Positions 11,600 through 23,303 of a stretch of 64,000 nucleotides of DNA are shown one piece after another; within the stretch, counting starts at the first letter, position 1; every line of letters begins with the position of its first letter. The position numbers and the translations under genes were made by a program. The DNA is from Cyclaneusma minus (lineage: Eukaryota > Ascomycota > Leotiomycetes > Marthamycetales > Marthamycetaceae), in NCBI GenBank assembly GCA_037179335.1, contig JAKZHN010000027.1, positions 62,001 to 126,000 on the forward strand, in the 5' to 3' direction. The notes under the pieces are model-generated. The model ran no database searches and was not told the DNA's origin. It saw only the letters and a program-made list of their open reading frames with translations.

Positions 11600-12440
11600 A
11601 AAGGAAAGAAAAATGAACTTTCGCAGATGAAATAAATATCAGATAGAGCCTCCGTGTTTATATACTGGCAACTACGAAGCTAGCAAGCCACACAGCACTG
11701 TATACGAAAGGAACACCAGAAGCTTTGGAAACGAGTCCAGGCTCCCTTAAGTAAACATTCAACACTAGCGGGTGTTTGGACCGAGTTTGATACCGACTTT
11801 CTCTCCCCTCGATTAACTCTAGAGTGGTTGAGAGACGTAGCACCTGGAAACATTAGCCCCTAAGGAAGTCACTCAAACTGGTCGACAGCGCTACATGTAG
11901 CCAGGAAAGTCAAGGAACCCGCTAATTGCAGAGCCGGTTTTCTCAGGGAGGTCTGGTTTGTCGATTGCTGAGCACGCTTCTCCCAAGCAGCTACACCCCA
12001 ATACCCCTAGCCTTGACAGAAACCAGGTGACCTCGCCATTCTACTAGTCCCAAACCCCAATCACAAAACGTGTCCCTCGGAATGACAGCAAAGCAGCCCA
12101 GCAAGCACTGGGCAGCTAGTCAAGAGCAAACAATACATATAGTCTATACTGATATACTAGTAGTACAGCTACTCTACTACGCCATCACAACTCCCACACC
12201 CACCTAGAGCCAATGCACCCCCCTATACACCCTCCCATTTTCTTGCCTCTTCAAACTCCAAACCGACTCCAGAGCGCAAAAAATGCAGCAACCAGATGCA
12301 CAAACACAAACAAAACACATAATCCCAGCTCCCACAAATGACCAAGCACATGCAGAGACCAGATTACTCGTACAAGCGTCCTGTAGATCCGCGCACACTG
12401 TACGCAAAGGCAGAGCCAGATCAATCCTTGCGCAAACTCT
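11600..12440. other. Intergenic, downstream of CYK3
   Basis: No supported gene. Probably contains the 3' UTR of the minus-strand CYK3 gene and decayed sequence next to the Helitron relic. Confidence 0.4.
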
Positions 12441-15400
12441 TTACACAACCTCCCACTCGGCAAAAACACACCACCGCGCACTCCGATCCGCCAACACCAA
12501 GCCGCGCCAACCTCCGCGCTCCCCACACTTGAGGACCGCCTCCCATGTACTCCCGTCACTCGTATCCGCCCCCTGCGGCGGCCCATTTACATACCTACTC
12601 TCCTTCCTCACAAACCTGTAGATCTTGCCCGACGGAGCCTGCAGTCCTAGCTTTGCCGGTTTCTTGCTTCCTCCAGAGCCGCTGCCACTACTTGCCGTGC
12701 TAGGATTGCTCCCACTCGCACTCACACTACTCGTCGACATCGCACTAAGCGGCCTCGCAAACGGAATCGGCGAGACAGCCCCTGAAGTCGACGTATTGGA
12801 TGATGAAGCTGTAGAAGCAGGATGTTGGCGCACATGAAACACGGTCGTGTTATTCACGTACAGGCGCTGGCACTGCGGCTGCGCGACATACAAATCATGT
12901 CGCTGCGCATGCGGCGTCGGATGCACCTTCACAAACTCATAAGCCGGGTTCTCACCCTCATGCAGCAGTGGTAGCGCAAAAGCTAACGGATGCGGAATAT
13001 CCTTGCTCGAATGCATCAAGCCCCTCGGCCCCGCATAAACCTTCAGTATCCCCTGACTTTCGCCTTCAGGCAGCAGCGCTTTGACGGTGTATTGTTTGGT
13101 GCCGCGGAGCCATTCGGGCATGCAGAAGACGCGTTTCTTGTTCATCTCGCCAGTTTCGAAGAAATCGCCGTCGGAGTCGCGGTCGACGGCGCGCGTTTCC
13201 ACTTCCGCGACACATTCGACGTCGGCGGGGACGGTGAATTTGATGTGGCAGACTTCGAGGTCGACCATGCGGATTATGCTGGTGTTGAGGTCGATGAGCT
13301 GGATGTTGTTGCGGAAGAAGGGCGCGCTGGCGCAGGGGAGGGCGAGGAGAACGTCGGGCATTACATGGGGGCAGATGTGTTGGTGACGGCCGAGGAGAGG
13401 GATGTGTGTCCAGCAGATTTCAGAGGGTCGGGCTAGGAACCACCAGCTTTCTGCAACTTGGGAGCTTGCTGATGAATACTCGCCTCGTCGAGGATTCGAT
13501 GGGCTGGCTAGGGAGCAGTCCATCATGCGCCATTGGCCGTCCACGACGACAGCGTTCCACCAATGATTGGGAGTAAGGACGTGACCCAGCTCAAAGACCT
13601 CGCCAGGGGGTTTCAGAAAGCCACGGACCTTCTCAGCTTGGATACCGACAGCGGCACACATATCAACAACGAGGGCTGCCACTTCGTGTGCCGATCCCCG
13701 CTTGGTCTGAATGACGCGTTTGGCATCGACTGGGCCCTCAAATTCCTCTTCCCAGATTATTTTCTCGCTGATCCATGTGAAAATAGCACGTAGCCGCTGA
13801 ACATCGCTTCTGTAGGGTCTGCAAACATGGCCAGTAGCAAGACTGGCAGGATTCGTCATGGGAGGGAGACTAGTAACAAATCGAGCGTTCTTGTCGACAG
13901 CTCCGTAGTTGACGGCATGGAAATTGGTTGCCTCGTAGATAGGCTGGCCATCAATACCCTCGTCTCCGTCGATAGTCTCATAGAACTCCTCCACGCAGGG
14001 TATGGCAGAAAGATCCATCATGTGGCAGCGTTCTGTGCGCTCGTCCCGTTCGTTTCGACTTATGGAATTGGAGCGGTTGATATCTCTCCTGACTTGCACC
14101 CAGTCTTCCGCTCCTTTGGGCATCCCATTTTCCGCAGCTGGGTCTTTGGCCGGAGGAGCTGCTGTGCCACCTGCGATCCCAGTAATGTCAAAGTTTGGTA
14201 CCGATTTCGAACGACTCGAGCCGGGACGAATGCCTTCATTGGTCGCATAATTGTTCCTAGCATTCGCAGCTTGTGTCCTGGCGGTTTCCACGATCTTTCT
14301 GAAAAATCCAGTTTTCTTGGGTTTAGGAGCTGCAAGGCCGCCAAAAGGACTGCCAGCCTCGTCCCTGGCGTCCCTCCAGCTAGCTTGGGACGCTGCTCTT
14401 TCTGGTAGAGGCCCTGATGCACTGTGACTGTGATGACTGCTGCGATAGGTGACGCCTGTGAAGGGACTGTCTGGCCTGCTATCACCAATGATGCCTAAAG
14501 CGGTCTGGGCCCGAGAATGGCCAGCTTTTCTGGCTAGACTACCCGCACTGGTAGCACTGAAGCCACCCGCAGAATAGCCACTCATCAGACTACGGTCTGT
14601 GGCCTCTGTAGCTCCCGAAGAAGTAGTGAAAGTAGTACCCTTGCTCCCGTTTGACGAGCTTGTCGCACTTGTTTTGGTTGTGAAAGTCCTGTTGATTACT
14701 TGCTTTCCAATATCATACGCCGACTTGCGGCGCGGTAATCCAGGTTCTTCTTGGTAAGTACCGGCGAATGATGATTTCGGACGCTCCTTGACGGGCGAAC
14801 GCTTTTCTGGAACAGCGGGAGGGGGACTCTCGACTTCCTCTCGTGGCTCATCAAACCTGCTTTCCGGTCTCTTGACTTCTTGTAGTCTCTTTTCCATACG
14901 TTCTACATAATTGCTAAGCTTAGGCGGCGAAATTCCATACTTATAGCGCGGGTCGTATGAATGCGGGGCTGTGGTTTCCTCGGCGTCCTCATTGTCATCG
15001 AAATTATGACTAGGGGCGATTCCCATCGACGTGTTGGGCCGATGGGATGGATTGCGTTTTATGGTTTGCGGGTGACCTGGATCAAAGCTATCAGAGGTGC
15101 CGGGCCGAGAAACTTCAGTATGGTTCCTTCGTGGTGTGTAAAGCTCGCTGAACGCCTCTGGTGACCATGGATTTATAGGTTCAGCCGGAGTGGGTGTTTC
15201 ACTTCCCCTTGTCATTTTGATGCCTTCCAGAGATGTCATCAAATCTTCCATGGCATTCCGTAGGGGAGATGGAGTAAGACCGGTGCCTCCACCCTCAGAG
15301 GGCGCAGGGGATGGGCCACGGGATCCACGATAGCCATCCCCAGGTTGAGGGGTTTGCGGTGCAGGATTGCGAAGTACGCGGTGTGGAGGAGGCGGGGGAG

Positions 15401-16723
15401 GGGGAGAATCATGTTCTTCTTCGTATGGATCTGGCGTTACTGCTCGAGAATGTGGATTCGCCTGATACGGATTCGGCGATGGTTCTCGCGATACAGGCTG
15501 ATACACTGGTCTGCCTGAATATGTAACTGGTGATATCACTTGGTATGGGCTCGGAGAAGGCCCCCGTGACACAGGTCGGTTTTGATATGGGTTAGGCGAT
15601 GGTCCACGAGGATTCTGCATACCTTGATATGGGTTTGGGGATGGCCCTCGTGACACAGGCCTGTTTTGATATGGGTTGGGCGATTGCCCTCGCAGATCCT
15701 GCAAGGCTTGATACAAATCTGGAGTCTGTCTTCGGGGATTCTGCACGGCCTGATGGGGGCTTGGTGACGGGCCCCTTGGATCATGTCTGCCCTGATATGG
15801 ATTAGGAGACGGTCCTCGCGAGACGGGCCTACTTTGATATGGGTTAGGGGAGGGCCCTTGTGGATCTTGCATTCCTTGATACGGATTTGGGGATGGTCCT
15901 CGCGAGACGGGTCTGTTTTGATATGGCGTCGGGGATGGTCCCCGTGGATCATACATGCTCTGGTACAAGCTTGGTGAAGGCCCCCTTGGATCGTGCATGC
16001 CCTGTTGGTATGGGGCCGGAGACGGTCCCCTTTGGTGATTTTGATAAGCAACAGGAGGAGCTGGCGATGGAGCTCTCGCGACATATTGACTGGTCGGCGC
16101 GGGGGCCTGAAAGCTGCCAGTCTGAGTGCGACTTCTTGCTCGATGAGGGGTAGTAGACGTCGAATGCCCTCGAGTACTTCCGTGACCATTCCTCGGCGCA
16201 GGCGACGAAGCAGATGGTGTTTTATGGCGCACGCTGCTTGGAGCAGCACTTCTCGATCGGCTGGCCCTGGCTTGCAATGCCAGCCTCTTCGCCTCCTGTG
16301 CCCGCGTCTCCGCCCGCTGTATGGCTGCAGTATCCGGAGCAGCATATGCTTGGAATGGTTTCCGGAAGGGTTTCGTTTTTTGCTGTGTTGGAGCTGGGCT
16401 TGGTGAGCGATTGGGCAATGGACTCGCTGCTCGTGTCGCCGGTCGAAACTTCTCATCGAGGACTTGTACGAAATTCGAAGGGAACTGGCCCGTTATGCGC
16501 TTGTCTCGGTACAACCGTCCCACCCACCACGAGCCATCTCCGGCGTTGAGACATTCGATCAGATCGCCCTCCACAAAGCCCAGGTCCCTTTTGGTCTAAA
16601 TTTGGCAGAGTTAGCAAGCTCCAGTAATCAACTAGCACCTGGGCGACCCACCTCCCCGCCCCAGGAATAGACGGCTCTGCACCAGCATGGAAATCTGGTT
16701 GGCAGATCTGGGACCGCGGCCAT
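12441..16723 (-). CDS. CYK3: Cyk3-like cytokinesis protein (SH3 + inactive transglutaminase-like domain)
   Basis: Two exons on the minus strand, 16723-16652 and 16595-12441, are split by a 56-bp intron (GTGGGT...TTTAG) that falls inside the SH3 domain. The protein is 1,408 residues. Exon 1 supplies CRAVYSWGGE and exon 2 continues TKRDLGFVEGD, then GSWWVGRLY and GQFPSNFV: a complete N-terminal SH3 (about residues 13-65). Residues about 190-400 are a Pro/Ser/Tyr repeat array; the rest of the middle is disordered and Ser/Pro-rich. The transglutaminase-like domain follows (IFTWISEKIIWEEEF, NHWWNAVVVDG, MMDCSL). At the site of the catalytic Cys the sequence reads RGSAHEVA, with His994 instead of Cys, as known for fungal Cyk3 proteins, so it should be non-enzymatic. 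Family role: contractile ring and primary septum control at the division site. The ATG at 16723 gives the full SH3 fold. Confidence 0.93.
15430..16035 (-). repeat. Degenerate in-frame repeat array in CYK3
   Basis: About 15-19 codon units of the form RGPSPNPYQ plus NRPVS or GMQDP repeat more than ten times. They differ by many point changes and alternate two spacer types. The array is in frame throughout, keeps GPSP-x-PYQ almost invariant, and lies between the SH3 and transglutaminase-like domains. Such Pro-Ser-Pro-Tyr units could be phosphorylation or SH3-ligand sites; that is inference. It also makes a good length-polymorphic locus. Confidence 0.85.
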
Positions 16724-17818
16724 TGTTTGGCCGGCGCTCGAGTCGCGAAGTGCTATGACGTTCGCACAAGGCCTGTCCCCGTCGCAAAGGCGTGGCCTAT
16801 CGGTGTGTAGGAGTGTTCGAGTCCTCTGCGAAAATAGCAACGAAAGGAGCGCCGTATTGGGTATTACGAATCATTGGGGTGGAAGGGAGCGTGTTGCCGT
16901 AGAGCATCCAAATACAAGCTAAGACGGGCGCGGTGTAAAGGCCGAGGTGGAGCAGCGTTTGGCCCCTTTGCGACTAAACGAGGGTGGCTGCGACAGCGAT
17001 GAACTCAGGGGCTGAGGTGAAGTTAAAATGGCAGCGGAAAAGCGCAGCTGGCGGTAGGATGCCGTGGTGGTTTGGATGCAATTGGAGGTTGGGAGCCAAT
17101 GCTACCCCGTCATAATAGGACGTCTGGTGTCGCACTCGCAGACGCAAGGCTGGAAGAAGCTCGGACCCACCACTATGCTGTTTGAGATGCCGGCTAGGTA
17201 TTGAGAAACCATGCAAGTCATCAGAAATATTTTCAGACTGCAAATTCCACTGCTAGGAAGAATCACGAAGAAGCCTAATGATTTACAAACAATTCCAATA
17301 ATTGCGGGGAGTCCAGGCCAATACAGCAGGTCGAACTATGAACACACAGTGCATTGAGTGAAGCTGGGCGTCTAGCGGGGCGGCTGGTGCACGGTCCATG
17401 TTGATCGACATTGAGTTGCCGTGGATACGCACCGTACGCACCTTCCTCGCCTCGACACCCAAATATACACACTCGCCTGCGCGCTGTAACGGCGGAACCG
17501 AATCCTACTCAGATTGCATACATCAATGTTTCATATGCGCTGAGTATTACCTACCCGAACTTTCTACACTCCCTGGCCGGCAGCTGTGAACTCCCTTCTC
17601 TGTGTATCGCAACAGAAACATTGCTGTGTTCCGTTCAAGACATCCCCCCGTTGCTCTCTTATCAACACTCCGTGCAACACCCCGCCACTGTGTTTATGCG
17701 CATAGCTCGATAACCAAACACCGCAATCCGCACTCCACCACCTTCTGGTTCAGAATCTCTGGTCGCCCTTGCTTGTCATCTTCTGGGACATAGCTCCATC
17801 GACATTACCACGCAGGTC
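16724..17818. promoter_or_regulatory. Divergent intergenic region, CYK3 / Sid1-like kinase
   Basis: About 1.1 kb lies between the divergent starts of the two cytokinesis genes. Short open frames are present on both strands but none has coding character. It should hold both promoters. No individual element is claimed. Confidence 0.5.
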
Positions 17819-19994
17819 ATGGCAGACGAGGGAGCTGCCTACCAGGTGCTGGAAGAGTTGGGGAGTGAGTGAAGGCTCTGCACTTGAACACAACCACCAG
17901 CTAATCTATTTGCGCAGGTGGAAGTTTTGGTGTTGTCTACAAGGCCATCGAGCGAGCTACGGGCGAAGTTGTCGCAATCAAGCATGCAAGTCTATCCTGT
18001 TTGCCACAGTTATGCGCAACATCTAACATTTGGCCAGATTGATCTTGAGTCGAGCGAAGATGATATCCAGGAGATCCAGCAAGAAATTTCTTTGCTCAGC
18101 ACATGCGCGAGTCCATATGTCACACAATACAAGGGCAGCTTCCTGCGTGGACACAAGCTATGGATCGTGATGGAGTATCTGGGCGGAGGATCTTGCTTGG
18201 ACTTGGTACGTCTACCCCTGAACATATTGACTCTCATGGATTCTACTAACTGTGACCAGCTCGCACCTGGCCCGTTCAACGAGCAACATATCGCAATCAT
18301 CTGCCGCGAACTCCTCCTTGGCCTGGACTACTTACATACCGAGGGAAAGATACACCGAGATATCAAGGCCGCCAATGTACTTCTGTCCTCCAATGGAAAG
18401 GTCAAATTAGCCGACTTCGGAGTCGCAGCACAGCTTATCCATATCGAGTCCCTGCGCAATACCTTTGTCGGAACCCCCTTTTGGATGGCGCCTGAAGTCA
18501 TTCAACAAGCTGGCTACGACTTCAAGGCCGATATCTGGTCTCTCGGAATCACTGCTATGGAGCTCGTCAATGGCGAACCTCCTAATGCCTCCATCAACCC
18601 GATGAAAGTTCTGTTCTTGATTCCGAAAGCCCCGGCTCCACGACTGGAAGGCAGCAACTACAGCAAGGATTTCAAGGATTTCATCGCAAATTGTCTGATC
18701 AAAGACCCGGACAGGCGCCCTTCGGCGAAGGAATTGCTCAAGCACAAATTCATCAAGTCTGCTGGAAAGGTTGAGTCTTTACAGGAACTGATTGAGCGGA
18801 AGCAAGGACACGAGGGACGTAAGAGTCGCAATGCGCACCCGAAATACTATGAGGAAACTCTGTAAGTACTCCAACAAGAAGTTCTGCTGGAGCCCACTAA
18901 CCATCATCAGGCACAGCATGACTCCAAAGGACGAGACAGATGAATGGACGTTTGACACTGTCAAGGCCTCAACCGTCGCAGCGAAGTCGAATGTTCGTCG
19001 ACAACTATCAGTCATCTCACATAACCAGAATGACCGCGGTCCTCCCGAGGAAGCTATGAAGCGCTTGGATTTGAAAGACGGGCCGCTTCAATCTTCCTCG
19101 CCTGCTACCATCAGGAAGAGAACCGTTCGCAGAGATCCTTCACTCCAGCAGGGCATGGAATCGCCATCCCGGAAGTCGAGGTCCAAGGACCCTAAGGAAG
19201 TCACGGCCAGAAAGATGAGCCAACAGAAGAAGCAGCCCTGGCAACCCGACCTCGGTTTCGGCAACTCAGGGTCAACCATCCGCCTCTTCCGCCGCGAAAC
19301 CGACAACTCCCCCTCCATGACCCCCGAAGGTACCAACTCCGACTCCATGACCCCCGAAGGTACCGTAATCGTCCGCGACGACTCCCGCCCTCCCGTCATC
19401 GAAGCCTCCACCAAAGAAGCCCAAATCGGCCGCCGCCTCTGCACCCGCGCCTTCGACCCCGCCTTCCAGGAAGTCCATGCCCGCACGAGCAACCAAGCCA
19501 AACGCGACGCCCTTGCCAAACTCGCAGAAGCCTGGGCCCACCTCGACGCCGTGGACCCCGGAGGCGAATACGAGCTCCTTAAGACCGTAATCGAGAAAGC
19601 CCAAGCAGATTCCAAGCTCGCCACACTCCTCGGCGTCTCCCTGACCGCATCCAAACGCCCAGCCTCGAGCGCTGGAACGCCAATGACAGGCACGCCTCAG
19701 AGCTCCCGACCTGTCACGCGCGATTCGTCGAATTCGGAAAGTGGGGGTTTGTCGCCAACGAAACAGCTGAATGGAGCGAAGTTGGTGATGGCGCAGAATA
19801 ATCCGCATTTGAAGAGTCATAGGCTGAGACAGAGTGGACAGGTGGTGCTGGAGAAGGAGATTAAGGAGCAGGTGGTGCCGGTGGCTAATATGCCAGGTCA
19901 GGTCATTCCGGGATTGGAACATACGGCGCAGTTGTCAGAGATGCTTTATGGAAGATGGGTCGGGGCGCTGAGGAATCGGTGGCCTGCGGTTTAG
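17819..19994 (+). CDS. sid1: GCK-III Ste20-family kinase, Sid1/SepL type
   Basis: Five exons: 17819-17864, 17918-17985, 18038-18205, 18260-18861 and 18911-19994, giving 655 residues. The kinase domain occupies about residues 9-260. The glycine loop is GSGSFGVV (15-22), the ATP lysine is K37 in VAIKH, the catalytic loop is HRDIKAANVLL (H126, D128, N133), then DFG at 146-148 and GTPFWMAPE ending at 173, the GCK-type activation segment. After the kinase comes a long Ser/Pro/Lys-rich region and a C-terminal segment with conserved-looking helices. The closest family by motif (IDLESSEDD, EYLGGGSCLDL) is fission yeast Sid1 / Aspergillus SepL of the septation initiation network. Intron 2 (17986-18037) has a GC donor (GCAAGT) and AG acceptor; only this boundary keeps the conserved K-H-I-D-L reading. 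A tandem MTPEGTNSDS/MTPEGT motif occurs near residues 215-230. It is divergent from CYK3. Confidence 0.92.
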
Positions 19995-21060
19995 GCCTTG
20001 AGGAAGTGTGGGTGGTGAGATGACTGGTCGAGGAAGATGAGCATAACAGCTTGTTTGGACAAAAGAAGGAAAACCGAGAAATTGCATTTGTGAGGCGCGC
20101 TTGAGCTTCGGGAAACATTCTTGTCAATCGTTTTGTACTATGTAGCGCTGGGCGTCTTTCCCTTTTCCTTTCCCTGCTCGATCGCGTTTGAATTTCTCAG
20201 CGGGCGTTTTTGTCTAGCGTACTATCTCAAAGTTCCATTTTTCGCCGAGAAAGCATGTAATATGTATGATGGATGAGGATGTTTGACGAGATTCGGATGT
20301 TTTTTGTTGCGTTTTGTGCTTATGTGTAAGGCATTGTGCTTAGGGAGCGGCTTGTTATTGGGTTAAAATCTGAAACCGGGTTGCAAATTTGCTATTGGTG
20401 TTTTTTGTGTATTGCGTATCATAGATGGCGGATCTTGAACGATGGGATCATGGGATTAGGGACTAGCTAGGACTTGGGAAATGAAAGCTATGCTTTGCGA
20501 ATCGCTGAATTTTGGCTTGAAAATTGAAACTGAATGGACCAATGGTGAGCTTGGGAAGTTGAGACTCGCTTTGTTTGTGACTTGTGTGGGAAACACCGGA
20601 AATGAAATGGGTACCAAGTGACTGGAGCAACTCAGGCCGTCTGTTATATTCTATATTCCAACAAACTGATTGTCATCCACTCGGGTCTGTTGACGTTGGG
20701 AGAAGCCCGGATGTATTTGGTTCTTATCACCTACACAAGCACCGCGACTCCAAACTCGTGTAATCATAGTTGGAGACCTTTGTGACAAACAGAAAATGCA
20801 TTTGCTCAAAGCAGTGTTCCTTGCCGAATGACGAATGTATACAATATGCGGGCATCAGGGAAGTCCCAAGAGCGGTACAGAGCCCCTTTTTTTCTCAGGA
20901 CTGTATTTCACCAACGATGACATGTTTGTCCGCCTACTCCTTTCGCCCGCCAATGCAGCAGCTTCCACAGAGTACCACCCCCAAAACGCCCACCCGCATG
21001 CTTCGGGTACTCATATGCCTCATAATTTCAGAATCCCACCGAGCGCTCAATCACCGTCGC
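19995..21060. other. Convergent intergenic region
   Basis: About 1.07 kb between the stops of the kinase and CDC16 genes, which converge here. It is T-rich on the plus strand for the first 500 bp (likely 3' UTR and polyadenylation signals). No gene is supported. Confidence 0.5.
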
Positions 21061-22933
21061 TCACTCCTCATCGCTCAAATCAAGCTCCATATTCGCGTCC
21101 ATGTCCCCACCCCCATTCATCTCCGCCCGGTCCTTCCCCTTATCCTGCCCCCTCTGCTGTTCCGCGTCCATCCTCCTCCTCTGCAGCATGTCTTCAAACC
21201 GCGCATCCCTCGCCTCCCACTCCGCCTCCGCAAGTCCTATCGGCGCACTCGTAGCCGTCTCTTCCAGCGCCTTGTTCAACATTTCCGTAGCAACTGGATC
21301 TTGCGGACTTACTGCTAGTGCTTCGTGCAGAATAATGACCGCTTCGTTGCTTTTTCGCATTTCCATTAATACAAGCCCTTTGGCGCAGAACACGGCGGCG
21401 TCTTTACCGCCCATGCGGAGTGCTTCTTCGAATTCCGAAAGCGCTTCTTGGAAACGTCCGAGGCGCCGGTAGCAATGGCCTAGGTTGGAGCGTGTAGAGA
21501 CCCAGGCGTTCATGTCGCTGCCGATCTCCTCAGCCACGCGGAGGGCTTCTTCAAACATGTTCATAGCTGCTTCTTGCTTGTCTTGATGATAAAACACAAT
21601 TCCCATTTCGTTAAGAAGCAATGGGTCCGATTTGCACAAGTTGTAGGCCGACTTGAGAAATTCTTCAGCAAGTTGCATGTTGTTGAGCATGTGGTTTTGC
21701 ATGCCTAAAAATAGCTGCGGTAGGTGGGTGCCCATGAATAAGCGTGCGGCGGTCGAGTAGGCGGAGATGGCTTGGTCGTGTTCGCCTTCGGCGGCGAAGG
21801 TGTGGGCGAAGCCGATCCAGGCGGGGCCGAAGTGGGGGTCCATCATGGAGGCTTTGCTGAAGTAGCGGCGGGCTTCGGCGACTTTGTTGATGGCGAGGTA
21901 GTAGATGCCGACGGCGAGCCAGGTGCAGGCTTCGTCGGGGTGGTTGTCGGCTAGGTCGTGGGAGATGAGGAAGAGGGCGTTTTTCTCTCTGAGCTCGTAG
22001 AGGCAGGCGAGGTGGAGGGGGTAAACGGGGAAGTTGTATCGGTCTTCGGCTAGGATTGCGTCGGTGATCGTTAAGGCTTGCTGGAAGCGACACTGTGTGA
22101 AAAGGAGATCGGCTTTCGAGAGAAGGAGGTCGTGGTTTTTGCCAAGATTGTAATGGGTTGACAAAGTCTCGGTGGCAGCTTGGAACTGGGCAGGGTTCTT
22201 GTACTTCGATAACCTGGTCGTGTAAAGCATCTTGGTAAACTCGGCTGCTTCCTGGGACGCAGAGGCATCGTTGGCAGTAGTGATCGAATCAAAGTCCAGA
22301 GACTCGAGAAACTCCCATTCCTCGTCTGGAGACATGAGGCTATTTTTCATAAGCTGCTCGAATGCTTCATAGCACTGGACGTCGATGCCGACGGCATCTT
22401 TGTAGCATTCCTTCGCCTGGTCAAAGGCATTCTGCTTCGCATAGCAGAGACCCCTCAGGAAACACATAGCAGCCTCGAAGCGCAGGTTGGTAGTCTCCTC
22501 TGCAGAAGCACCATTGCGATCAACATGGCGGGTATGCCTCGTATGGGGTACTTTGCGCCGACGAGCGTTTTTCTTATTCGAGATGAGGTGTGTTGGATTG
22601 GTGTCGCCCAAGATATTCAGTGCCTCCTCGTACCTCCCCTGCTTGATCAGACAGTGGCCGGCTAGGTAGCGACATGATGAGTTGCGAGCGATCAGATCGT
22701 CTTTGTGGAGGAAGCTTTGCGCTCGGGTGTAATTGCCAGACTGGAAGTGGACTTGGGCAAGCCAGAAGGCGTCGGCGTCATCGTCTGTTCTTTGGTCAGC
22801 TTGTATGGGACAGGAGAACCAGAGTCAACAGCATACTGGTCAATGCTAGTAGCTTGTCTCCGATGAAGATAGCAGATTCAAGCTGATGCTTGTTGAGAGC
22901 ATCTTGACGCCAGTCTCTCAGAAATTGCTCCAT
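21061..22933 (-). CDS. CDC16: Anaphase-promoting complex subunit Cdc16/APC6 (TPR protein)
   Basis: Two exons on the minus strand, 22933-22837 and 22784-21061, separated by a 52-bp intron (GTATGC...GAACAG), encode 606 residues, close to the human CDC16 length. Tetratricopeptide repeats run through most of the protein, for example ACTWLAVGIYYLAINKVAEA, then FGPAWIGFAHTFAAEGEHDQA, then SNLGHCYRRLGRFQEALSEF. The last is the APC6-type TPR near residue 460. The C-terminus is acidic (MELDLSDEE) after a Gln/Asp/Gly-rich linker. As a scaffold TPR dimer in the APC/C it helps ubiquitylate securin and cyclins at anaphase. Exon 1 supplies the short N-terminal helix (MEQFLRDWRQDAL). It is divergent from YJU2 with 370 bp between start codons. 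Confidence 0.93.
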
Positions 22934-23303
22934 ATCCCTATCGCATCCTTGGCACCGGAAAAAAGGGTATCTCGTAGGTCCTCGACTAGTACCGATCGTA
23001 GAATTCCAAGTACTTGTATCGACGGCAGAAAGGAGAAGCACCTCAGCTCTTATCCCTCCCGTCAAAAGGCAGGCGCGTTGTCGATTCGGAAGACGCGCAA
23101 AATGCCCATGCGCCGGGGCGCTAGTACTGGGAATACGAGCAATACGAATGGTGGGCCTTGCCGACTGTCTCCCGCGACACGACCATCTAACCTCCACCTC
23201 ACACACAACTCCTACAACACAACACCCGTTCAACAACACAGTCGCTACTCCACCGAAAGGGCATCTCCGCTCGCTCCACAGCCATTAGCCCAACCAAGCA
23301 ACC
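22934..23303. promoter_or_regulatory. Bidirectional promoter, CDC16 / YJU2
   Basis: Only 370 bp separate the two start codons, so both genes must draw on this segment. The plus-strand half just before YJU2 is rich in C and A (CACACAACTCC, CAACACAACACC), typical of fungal 5' leaders. No specific site is claimed. Confidence 0.55.

Noticed and set aside
15430..16035. CRISPR-like array
   Set aside because: The repeats are in-frame coding units of a eukaryotic gene with degenerate spacers, not identical repeats with unique spacers.
15536..16456. 306-codon open frame on the minus strand inside CYK3
   Set aside because: It is a different frame of the CYK3 repeat region; the Arg/His/Ile-rich product is a by-product of the repeat units, while the CYK3 frame has real SH3 and transglutaminase-like domains.
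19088..19922. Two open frames of over 200 codons antisense to the kinase C-terminus
   Set aside because: They are shadows of GC-rich coding sequence; the sense frame is continuous with the kinase domain by a normal intron.
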